DNA of 32,049 nt from Pseudomonadota bacterium (GTDB taxonomy: Bacteria > Myxococcota_A > UBA796 > SXON01): the NCBI GenBank assembly GCA_005778355.1, contig SXON01000149.1, forward strand, positions 1-32,049, read 5' to 3'. Below are positions 9,035 through 15,323 of this stretch, one piece after another. How positions within the stretch are numbered: the stretch's first letter is position 1; each line of letters begins with the position of its first letter. The notes beneath the pieces were generated by a model, which saw nothing but the letters and a program-made list of their open reading frames with translations, did not search any database and had not been told where the DNA came from. The position numbers and the translations under genes were made by a program.

Positions 9035-10909
9035 CTAAGCGCGGGGGGCCTCCGCCAGCTTTGCCGCGAGGTGATCGCCAGCGCGCAGCGCGAGCGCCAT
9101 GATCGTCCACTGGGGATTCACACCGGGCGACCCCGCAAATATCGACGCGTCAACGACACTTAGGCCGGGGACATCGTGAACGGCCCCGTGCTCGTTGACG
9201 ACCGAACGCGCCGGGTCGCGACCCATCCGGCACGTGCCGACCGGGTGGTAGGCCGTGAGATCGAAGTGGCGTGCTGCCATCCGGGCCCGCCGGAACTGGT
9301 CGAGCGCGGCTGGGGACGACAGACGCTCGTGGCCCATCGCCGGCTGGACCACCGCGCGGGCGCCCGCAGCGAAGAAACACCGCGCCAAGAGCTCCAGGCC
9401 CCGGTGCACGCGCCCCGTGTCGCGACGATTCAGCCAGTAGCGCACCCGAGGGCTGCCATCGCGCGCTACCGTCACCCGGCCGCGGGAGCTGTCCTTCACC
9501 AGGAACCCAAAGAGCAGCGTGTGCTGGGCCTCGTCCATCAGCGCCGTCCAACTGGGGCCAAGCCCAGGTGTCATGGCCGCAGTGATCTCCAGGGGCAGCG
9601 AAGATCCCTCGAACAAGAGGCCTTCATCGTGGAATTCGCTGATGCCGTAGCCCTGTGGCACGCTGGCGAAGGCGGCCACGGACTCGTCAAAAACGCCCAT
9701 CGAGGCGGTGGCGGGGTGAATCGACAGGTTGCGCCCCACCTGGTCGGAGCTGTTGCCCAGCCCCAGCGCCAGCAGCAGAGCGGGGGTGTGCAGCGTCCCG
9801 CAAGCGAGCACGACGGCGCGCGCCCGCACCCGGAGCGGACCGGCCGAGGTGCTCGCCTCCACGCCCACCGCGCGTCCCTGCTCGATGAGCACGCGGTGCA
9901 CCCGGGCCCCCGTGGCACAGGTGGCCCCCGCCGCCAGCGCGCGCGGCACGTAGGACACGTTGGTGGAGCGCTTGGCGTCGGTCGGGCAGCCGAAGACGCA
10001 GAGACCCTGTCCGTCGCAACCCGGGGCGTTGCGCGCCAGCGCGTGGTGACGCCAGCCCAGGGCCTCGCAACCACGCGCCACCAGCTCGCCGGCCCTGCCG
10101 ATGGCCTCTCTCGACGAGGGCGCGATCTCGAGGTCAGTGGCTACCAGATCGTAGTAGTGATCGAGGTCGCCGAGCGACACCCCTGCGTCGCGACGCCAGT
10201 CATCCCGGGTGCTCGACGGTAGACGAAAACAAGTGCCCGAGTTGATGGTAGTGGTGCCGCCGACGCCCTTCCCGAGGGGGATCGGAATGATGGTGTTGCC
10301 CACGGCGAGCGTGGCGCCGCCCTTGCGGTAGAGCCGTCGCATCATGTCCACTGGGCGCCCACTGAAGTCGCGACGTGTATGGTGCTCGCCCTCCTCCAGG
10401 ATGAGCACGCCCAGGCCCGCCTCCGCCAGACGAGCCGCCAGCGGGGCACCGCCCGCGCCGCTGCCGACAACCACGACGTCGCAGTCCACAGCCTCGCCCG
10501 CCAGCTCTGCCCCCGCCACGACGCCCTGTCGCCACCGGGCCGGCTCGTCCTGGGCCGGGCGCTCCACCTCGTAGCGACATCCGAGCGCGGCGTGCTGCGC
10601 CGGGTCGTCGAGCGCCGCAAGCTTCAGCGGGGCCACCAGCCCGCGCAGCAGGTTGCGGGTGCTCTCACGACGGTCGAGCGCGTGCAGCAGTTGTAGCCGT
10701 CGACCCAACGGTAAGGACTCGAAACGGCGCCCGGTGCGCGCCAGCGCGTAGGCGTCCACCGCGTAGCCGAGCGTGCGCCAGCCGGGCGCGAGCGAGGGGT
10801 GGATATCGACGAGCGCAGTTTCAAGTCGCGACACTGTCTCGGCGTTGGCGCCGAGGATGGCGCGCCCGGGCGGGACGATGGTCTCGGCGAGGGCAGAGAA
10901 GAGGCTCAC
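9035..10909 (-). CDS. GMC-family alcohol oxidase (long-chain fatty alcohol oxidase / cholesterol-oxidase-like)
   Basis: A flavoprotein of the glucose-methanol-choline family that should oxidise a primary or secondary alcohol with FAD. From the preferred start it has 624 residues. Residues 1-140 resemble the gluconate-dehydrogenase subunit-3-like cap found on some fatty-alcohol oxidases. The FAD-binding GSGAGG lies at 149-154. The C-terminal catalytic pair appears as His555 (YHPVGTCRMG) and Asn598 (GVNPQWT). I chose the GTG at 10909 because its GTGA overlaps the upstream stop, like other junctions in this operon; an in-frame ATG at 10927 would add six residues. The adjacent aldehyde dehydrogenase fits an alcohol-aldehyde-acid route. 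The true substrate is unknown. Confidence 0.9.
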   Translation of the reverse strand: MSLFSALAETIVPPGRAILGANAETVSRLETALVDIHPSLAPGWRTLGYAVDAYALARTGRRFESLPLGRRLQLLHALDRRESTRNLLRGLVAPLKLAALDDPAQHAALGCRYEVERPAQDEPARWRQGVVAGAELAGEAVDCDVVVVGSGAGGAPLAARLAEAGLGVLILEEGEHHTRRDFSGRPVDMMRRLYRKGGATLAVGNTIIPIPLGKGVGGTTTINSGTCFRLPSSTRDDWRRDAGVSLGDLDHYYDLVATDLEIAPSSREAIGRAGELVARGCEALGWRHHALARNAPGCDGQGLCVFGCPTDAKRSTNVSYVPRALAAGATCATGARVHRVLIEQGRAVGVEASTSAGPLRVRARAVVLACGTLHTPALLLALGLGNSSDQVGRNLSIHPATASMGVFDESVAAFASVPQGYGISEFHDEGLLFEGSSLPLEITAAMTPGLGPSWTALMDEAQHTLLFGFLVKDSSRGRVTVARDGSPRVRYWLNRRDTGRVHRGLELLARCFFAAGARAVVQPAMGHERLSSPAALDQFRRARMAARHFDLTAYHPVGTCRMGRDPARSVVNEHGAVHDVPGLSVVDASIFAGSPGVNPQWTIMALALRAGDHLAAKLAEAPRA

Positions 10910-11256
10910 GGTCGAACCCACGTCCATAGAAACGCGGGAAGCTCGCGAAGGTCGAAGCGGAGTTGCCCAGCCTCGCCGTCCACCACGACCGGCAGCGTCG
11001 TCATCGACCGCAGCGGGTGTCGCAAGGAGAGGGTCTTCTGCCCGGCGAGCTCGCGACAGGTCGCGAAGCGAATGCGGTAGCGGATGCTCCCCGGCCGCAG
11101 GCGGAGCGCCCCCTCGCAGGGCCAGCGTTCACCGTCGAGATCGAGGGTACCCGCGAGTCGGAAATAGCCCCCGCCCTCGCCGCAGGCCCGCACGGTGAAC
11201 GACAGCGGTCGCGACCCGAGCACACCCGACATCGTCTCAGAAAAATTCACACTCAT
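10906..11256 (-). CDS. Small FSETMSG-domain protein, partner-like to the GMC oxidase
   Basis: A 116-residue beta-rich protein beginning MSVNFSETMSG and ending LWTWVRP. The FxExMxG start followed by a G-x-L-x-L, Y-x-I-x-F, GQKTL and SMTTLP series resembles a domain I recall attached to cholesterol-oxidase-like GMC proteins. Here it is a separate gene directly upstream of the GMC oxidase, with stop and start overlapping at GTGA. Its ATG at 11256 overlaps the previous gene's TGA and has a near-perfect Shine-Dalgarno (GGAGGTGA, 11261-11268). No catalytic motif or signal peptide is visible. The function is inferred only from neighbourhood, perhaps substrate presentation to the oxidase. Confidence 0.75.
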   Translation of the reverse strand: MSVNFSETMSGVLGSRPLSFTVRACGEGGGYFRLAGTLDLDGERWPCEGALRLRPGSIRYRIRFATCRELAGQKTLSLRHPLRSMTTLPVVVDGEAGQLRFDLRELPAFLWTWVRP

Positions 11257-12185
11257 CAGATCACCTCCGCACCGGGGCTCGGCTCGCCTCGGAGAAACTC
11301 GAGCGCGCCCCCGTGGGACGAGGTGCAATGGAAGGGCTCGCCGTCCCGTGGTCGCACCTCGAGGAGCGTGTCGGCCAGCTTGCTGTTGATGCAGTAGGCC
11401 ACGCTGCCATCGGGGTTCCCGTAGCCGAGGCAGGCGGCGGCCCGCCCCGCCGCGTCCATTCGTAGGCGGGCCTCGCCGTCGCGACCGCGCATCGACAAGG
11501 TCCAGCTCGTCGCGCCCACGGTGGCCTCCTGCCGCCACAGGTCGACAATCGCGTTCCAGCGGTAGTCACGTTCCCCTCGGCGAACGACCAGCGCGCTGAT
11601 CCACGGGCTGAGTCGGCCGCCGAGGCGGATCTTGCCCGAGAAGCCCTCCACCATGGAGCCGTCGTCGAAGACGCACTGCCCCCACGCGTAGGCCGGGGCG
11701 TGTTCCCGGCCCCAGTTGTGCCCCTGCATGCCACGCCAGCCCTCCACCGCCCATCGCTCACCCTCGACCTCCACCCAGCCCGAGAACCGTGCCGAGGGCA
11801 CCGGAGTCAGCAACTTCGACCTTGGGAAACCCCCGCGGAGCATCCAGTCGAAGGGGAAGATCGACAGCGGCGCCTGCTCCGCCGTGTAACGAAGCTCGAA
11901 GGCGAAACAACCGCAACGACCGGCGAGATTTCCGTCCACGAGGTCGAGCCGATAGCCATTGGCGCACAAGGGCATCCCCGGGTTGACGAACGGCGTGCGC
12001 TCGCGCTGGCCCCAGTGACGCTCGCCGTCGAAGGCGACGAACCAGGTCTCGAGCACGGGTGGGCCCTCCATCGGCGCGAGGACGGTGAGCTTGATCCACG
12101 CCGCCCGGGGGCGGTCCGGGGCGTTCAGCCGCAGGAAATAGCTCTCCACGTGCCCCGGCTGCCCGGCGTAGCGGAGCGCATTCAC
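11256..12185 (-). CDS. CrtC/AttH-type double-lipocalin-like protein
   Basis: A 309-residue protein resembling the carotenoid 1,2-hydratase (CrtC) / AttH lipocalin-like superfamily. The recognisable signature is a WRGMQGHNWGREH stretch (150-162) followed by YAWGQC, with alternating beta strands throughout. Family members bind or hydrate isoprenoids and other lipids. No carotenoid gene lies nearby, so CrtC activity itself is not supported. I chose the GTG at 12185, whose GTGA overlaps the fadR stop, as the alternative upstream frame runs inside the regulator. It is the second gene of the FadR-linked operon. A lipid or terpenoid ligand is inferred from its oxidase and FadR neighbours. Confidence 0.7.
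   Translation of the reverse strand: MNALRYAGQPGHVESYFLRLNAPDRPRAAWIKLTVLAPMEGPPVLETWFVAFDGERHWGQRERTPFVNPGMPLCANGYRLDLVDGNLAGRCGCFAFELRYTAEQAPLSIFPFDWMLRGGFPRSKLLTPVPSARFSGWVEVEGERWAVEGWRGMQGHNWGREHAPAYAWGQCVFDDGSMVEGFSGKIRLGGRLSPWISALVVRRGERDYRWNAIVDLWRQEATVGATSWTLSMRGRDGEARLRMDAAGRAAACLGYGNPDGSVAYCINSKLADTLLEVRPRDGEPFHCTSSHGGALEFLRGEPSPGAEVI
11259..11268 (-). promoter_or_regulatory. Strong Shine-Dalgarno of the FSETMSG gene
   Basis: On the minus strand GGAGGTGATC lies four to six bases before the ATG at 11256, matching the 16S anti-Shine-Dalgarno almost completely. It lies within the 3' end of the CrtC/AttH-like gene. It decides the start of the 116-residue protein and argues that this small frame is translated strongly. 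Confidence 0.75.
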
Positions 12186-12871
12186 GCGCCGCTCCCGGCG
12201 GCCGAGAGGGCGTGGGCCCGCATCGCCGCCGCCGCCGCCACGGGGTCGCGCGCGCGCACCGCGGCCACTAGGCGCTCGTGGTGAGCGATATCGAAGGCCC
12301 CGGGCAAGTACATCGACACGAACCGTTCGCGACCGGCGAGGTACACGTCGCGAACGACGTTGGCAAACAGACCGAGCACCCGGTTGCCGGTGATGTCGAC
12401 CAGGGCCTGGAAGAAGTCGTAGTCCAACTCCTGCAGTCGCGATGGTTTCTCGCTCGCCGCGCGCATGTCTCTCACCAGCGAGTCCAGTCGCGCCGCCGAC
12501 GCGGGGTCGGCTCGAAGCGCCGCCTGCTCGGCCGCCCAGCCGAGAATCATCGCCCGGCACTCGTGCAGGTCGCGAAGCACGTCCTTGTCGACCGCGCCCG
12601 CCACTTCGAACAGGTGGGGTACAAGGTCGATCCCTGCGGAGAGCAGGTACTCGCGAACCCGCGTCGCGCCACCATGGCGCACCGACACGAGCCCCCAGGC
12701 CTCCAACTGGCGCACCGCCTCGCGCACGGTGGATCGGTTGGCCGCGTACTTCTCGGCGAGATCACGCTCGCTGGGAAGCGCGTCGCCCGGCTGGAGGCGA
12801 CCCCGGAGGATCGAGGCACGGAGCGACTCCGCGATGCGGTCGGCGACGGATTCGCGCTTGGTGGCGTTCAT
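12182..12871 (-). CDS. fadR: FadR-type GntR-family fatty-acid-responsive regulator
   Basis: A 229-residue regulator with an N-terminal winged helix (LPSERDLAEKYAANRSTVRE, about 32-51) and an all-helical C-terminal domain. Compared from memory with E. coli FadR, the wing (RHGGATRV) and the LDYxxFxxL...GNxxxGL...Y...GRxxF pattern correspond well, better than to generic FCD regulators. E. coli FadR releases DNA on binding long-chain acyl-CoA. I chose the ATG at 12871, because the upstream GTG/ATG options would place coding sequence over the operator at 12875-12885. It heads the minus operon and should autoregulate. FadR proper is best known from Gammaproteobacteria, so this may be a relative rather than an ortholog. 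Confidence 0.8.
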   Translation of the reverse strand: MNATKRESVADRIAESLRASILRGRLQPGDALPSERDLAEKYAANRSTVREAVRQLEAWGLVSVRHGGATRVREYLLSAGIDLVPHLFEVAGAVDKDVLRDLHECRAMILGWAAEQAALRADPASAARLDSLVRDMRAASEKPSRLQELDYDFFQALVDITGNRVLGLFANVVRDVYLAGRERFVSMYLPGAFDIAHHERLVAAVRARDPVAAAAAMRAHALSAAGSGA

Positions 12872-12874
12872 GAC

Positions 12875-12885
12875 TGGTCCGACCA
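12875..12885. promoter_or_regulatory. FadR-type operator O1
   Basis: TGGTCCGACCA, extended to CTGGTCCGACCAG, is an almost perfect palindrome of the GntR/FadR form TGGT-N3-ACCA. It is also very close to the E. coli FadR site as I remember it. It ends four bases before the fadR ATG on the minus strand, where binding would block transcription or early elongation of the operon. Confidence 0.8.
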
Positions 12886-12951
12886 GTACCATCGAACTGG
12901 ACGACGCGCAAGGCATTGACACCTTTCGAGGCTCATGTCAGGTGTAGGTAG

Positions 12952-12962
12952 TGGTCCAACCA
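12952..12962. promoter_or_regulatory. FadR-type operator O2
   Basis: TGGTCCAACCA, the second TGGT-N3-ACCA palindrome, lies in the fadR-aldehyde dehydrogenase intergenic region. It is identical to O3 and starts 19 bp before it, so two dimers would sit on nearly the same face. A TTGACA hexamer at 12916-12921 upstream might be a -35 element, but no good -10 is seen. Confidence 0.75.
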
Positions 12963-12970
12963 GTTGTCGC

Positions 12971-12981
12971 TGGTCCAACCA
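12971..12981. promoter_or_regulatory. FadR-type operator O3
   Basis: TGGTCCAACCA, identical to O2, ends 11 bases before the aldehyde dehydrogenase ATG at 12993. Its position over the likely transcript start or ribosome-binding region implies repression of that gene. It also argues against the longer GTG start at 12951. Confidence 0.75.
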
Positions 12982-12992
12982 CTGGGAGCCCC

Positions 12993-14363
12993 ATGCACGA
13001 CCTCCAACGCACCCTCACCTTGCTGCGGCAAGGGCACGCGCGCGATCCCTTGCCGAGCCTCGCCACGCGTCTCGACCGGCTCGACCGGCTCCATTCCGCG
13101 CTCGCGAGCCACGCCGAGCAGCTCTGTGAGGCGATCGACGCCGACTTCGGGGGTCGGTCGCGACAAGAAACGCTGCTGGCCGATGTTGTCGCGACGCTCG
13201 ATGGCTTTCGACATCTCCGCCGCCACCTCGGCGACTGGTGTGTCCCTCGCCGGGTGTCCCCTCACCTCGCCTTCCGTCCCTCGCGCGCCACCGTCTTCGC
13301 CGCGCCCCGCGGCGTGGTGGGCATCATCGCGCCCTGGAACTACCCGGTCAACCTGGCGCTTGCCCCACTCGGCGCGGCACTCGCGGCGGGCAACAGGGCG
13401 CTCATCAAGCCCTCGGAGATCACCCCCCGCACGTCGGCGGCCCTCGGGCACCTCCTCCGCGAGGCCTTCACCGCCGAGGAGGTGGCCCTGGTGGAGGGCG
13501 GTCCCGATGTGGCCGAGGCGCTCACGCGATTGCCCCTCGATCACCTGTTCTTCACCGGCTCCACGACGGTGGGAAGGCGCGTCGCGGCAGCGGCCGCCGC
13601 CAGCCTCGTCCCGGTCACGTTGGAGCTGGGCGGCAAGTCGCCCGCCATCGTTTGCCCCGGTGCGCCTGTCGCGACGGCGGCCGCGCGCATCGCCAGCGGC
13701 AAAGTGTTCAACGGGGGGCAAACCTGCATCGCCCCCGACTATGTGCTCCTCCCCGAGGGGAGCTCCGAGGTGTTCGTCGATGCCTTCTGCGACGCGGTCG
13801 CGACCACGGGAGGCTGCAGCACCGCCCTCGTGAGCGACCGGCACCACGCGCGCCAGCTTGCCCTGTGCGGCGAGGCGGAGTCCGTCGGCGCCCAGGTGAT
13901 CCGTGCCGGGCATGACGGTCCGGGGCGCAGACTCGCCCCTCGCCTCGTGCTGGGGGCGCCGCGAAGCTGTCGCCTTTGGACCGAGGAGATTTTCGGGCCG
14001 GTGCTTCCGGTCGCGACGTACCGTCGGCTCGACGACGCCCTGCTCGAAGTGCAGTCGGGTCCTCGCCCCTTGGCGGCCTACGTGTTCCACGCCAGCGCCC
14101 GCGAGGGCGAGGATATCCTGTCGCGACTTCCCTGTGGAGGCGGCACGGTGAACGACACGCTCGTACACTTCGCAAGTGAAAACCTACCCTTTGGTGGCAC
14201 AGGCGCGAGCGGCATGGGTGCCTACCACGGACGCGCGGGTTTCGACGCCTTCACGCAGCCGCGTTCGGTGCTCGCGGCGAGCACGATCTCGCCGGCACGG
14301 GCGCTGTTGTCGCCCCCCTACGGCCGGGCAGTAAACGTCGCGGCCCGCCTACTCGTGCGTTGA
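12993..14363 (+). CDS. Aldehyde dehydrogenase (ALDH3 / coniferyl-aldehyde dehydrogenase-like)
   Basis: A 456-residue NAD(P)-dependent aldehyde dehydrogenase oxidising an aldehyde to the acid. Landmarks are APWNYP (113-118), FTGSTTVG (187-194), general-base Glu211 in ELGGKSP, catalytic Cys245 in GGQTCIAPDY and EIFGPV (332-337). The short length and the GGxTVNDTLVHF block fit the class-3 group that includes coniferyl- and fatty-aldehyde dehydrogenases. I chose the ATG at 12993 because two FadR-type operators cover the possible GTG start at 12951. It is divergent from the FadR operon and shares its control region. The inferred role is to accept the aldehyde made by the GMC oxidase. It converges on the next gene with 17 bp between stops. 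Confidence 0.9.
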   Translation: MHDLQRTLTLLRQGHARDPLPSLATRLDRLDRLHSALASHAEQLCEAIDADFGGRSRQETLLADVVATLDGFRHLRRHLGDWCVPRRVSPHLAFRPSRATVFAAPRGVVGIIAPWNYPVNLALAPLGAALAAGNRALIKPSEITPRTSAALGHLLREAFTAEEVALVEGGPDVAEALTRLPLDHLFFTGSTTVGRRVAAAAAASLVPVTLELGGKSPAIVCPGAPVATAAARIASGKVFNGGQTCIAPDYVLLPEGSSEVFVDAFCDAVATTGGCSTALVSDRHHARQLALCGEAESVGAQVIRAGHDGPGRRLAPRLVLGAPRSCRLWTEEIFGPVLPVATYRRLDDALLEVQSGPRPLAAYVFHASAREGEDILSRLPCGGGTVNDTLVHFASENLPFGGTGASGMGAYHGRAGFDAFTQPRSVLAASTISPARALLSPPYGRAVNVAARLLVR

Positions 14364-14380
14364 CCGCGACACTCGGCCGG

Positions 14381-15241
14381 TCACTTCCCCTGGGCGTCCT
14401 TGGTCTCGTCGAGCGCGGCGCTGTCGAACCATCCGTTGGCTTTCTGGGCCTGCCCCCTCGCGGGTTGGCGGCTGGCGGGCTGGGCGAGCGACACTTCCTC
14501 GTGACTCGGCGCGCCCTGACTGCCGTCCCAGGCGTCGTCCCGCACGGGCGGGGTGAGCACCGGCTGGGGCTGCGGTATCCCCCAGGTTTCCAGCTTCAGC
14601 GAGACGAAGTTGGAGAGCGGGATGGTCATCTGCTCGGGACCGAGCGGGAGCGACACGGTCACCGACTCATCGCGCAACTTCCCGATGAGCACGGTGCCCG
14701 TCGCCAGCGCGATGCGCCAGTCCCCCTCGGGCTCGCCGATCGGCGCGAGGCTCTGGCACTCGGCCAGGGAGGGCTCAAAACTACCGAGCTGGTTCTCCAC
14801 CACCAGGTGCGTGCGCGTGGCATCCACGAGGAAGTCGTCGCCCCAGGTGGTCTTCATCCGGTACACGGGGCCCTGGGGCCAGGCCTCGCCGCCCTGAAGC
14901 TGGAAGCGCGTGAGCTCGTTCATCGGCAGGTCGACGGGCACGTCGTTGCCGCCCACCGCGATGCCCATCGCGAGCCGTGGATCAGACCACCGCCCACGCA
15001 GCTCGCTGCCGTTGCGGAGCCACACGTTGACGAGGTTCTCGCCCACCTGGAGGCCTTCGCTCGACACGGGGAGCACCTCGCCCACGTGGGCCAGCGGCAC
15101 CTCGACGATGCCTGCTCCCGTCGCGAGGCGGAGCACGCGGGTGTGCACCTCCCCCATGAGCACCTGCCCGTCGGCCAGCGTGGCGCGGACGGCGGTTTCA
15201 ACGGCGGGATGCGGGTGGAAAGCGGCGAGAAGGTCGAACAT
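14381..15241 (-). CDS. Protein of unknown function with four beta-rich repeats
   Basis: I do not recognise this 286-residue protein. It contains four related units starting near residues 17, 72, 126 and 175. Each runs roughly as hydrophobic-x-L-x-x-G-x-x-L-x-G, then a strand, then V/I-P-L-x-x-hydrophobic. Examples are LADGQVLMGEV...VEVPLAHVG and LATGTVLIGKL...MTIPLSNFV. The last 65 residues are Pro/Gln/Ala-rich and look disordered. There is no signal peptide or membrane helix, so it is probably cytoplasmic. I chose the ATG at 15241; a GTG at 15265 would put coding sequence through a strong hairpin that contains the likely ribosome-binding GAGG. It lies downstream of rhlE, same strand. Confidence 0.7.
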   Translation of the reverse strand: MFDLLAAFHPHPAVETAVRATLADGQVLMGEVHTRVLRLATGAGIVEVPLAHVGEVLPVSSEGLQVGENLVNVWLRNGSELRGRWSDPRLAMGIAVGGNDVPVDLPMNELTRFQLQGGEAWPQGPVYRMKTTWGDDFLVDATRTHLVVENQLGSFEPSLAECQSLAPIGEPEGDWRIALATGTVLIGKLRDESVTVSLPLGPEQMTIPLSNFVSLKLETWGIPQPQPVLTPPVRDDAWDGSQGAPSHEEVSLAQPASRQPARGQAQKANGWFDSAALDETKDAQGK

Positions 15242-15244
15242 GTG

Positions 15245-15288
15245 AGCCTCGGTCAACGCCGGCACTACGCCGGCGGACGCCCGAGGCT
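15245..15288 (-). promoter_or_regulatory. Two-part leader hairpin overlapping the ribosome-binding site
   Basis: An outer 8-bp inverted repeat (AGCCTCGG 15245-15252, CCGAGGCT 15281-15288) encloses an inner 7-bp repeat (CGCCGGC 15257-15263, GCCGGCG 15269-15275) with a five-base loop. On the minus-strand transcript the 3' arm holds the GAGG just upstream of the ATG at 15241, so folding would hide the ribosome-binding site. No U-run follows, which argues against a simple terminator. Confidence 0.55.
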
Positions 15289-15305
15289 TACAGCTCGCTT
15301 CGACG

Positions 15306-15323
15306 AGTCGACGATTGTCGACT
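15306..15323 (-). terminator. Inverted repeat at the end of rhlE
   Basis: AGTCGAC and GTCGACT form a perfect 7-bp inverted repeat around a four-base loop, overlapping the rhlE stop codon. It could end or stabilise the rhlE transcript. There is no U-tract, so the terminator label is tentative. Confidence 0.3.

Noticed and set aside
11256..12185. True carotenoid 1,2-hydratase (crtC)
   Set aside because: Only the lipocalin-like signature matches, and no carotenoid biosynthesis gene is nearby, so I kept a family-level name.
12951..12993. GTG start for the aldehyde dehydrogenase, 14 codons longer
   Set aside because: These bases contain two identical FadR-type operators, and the family N-terminus fits the ATG at 12993.
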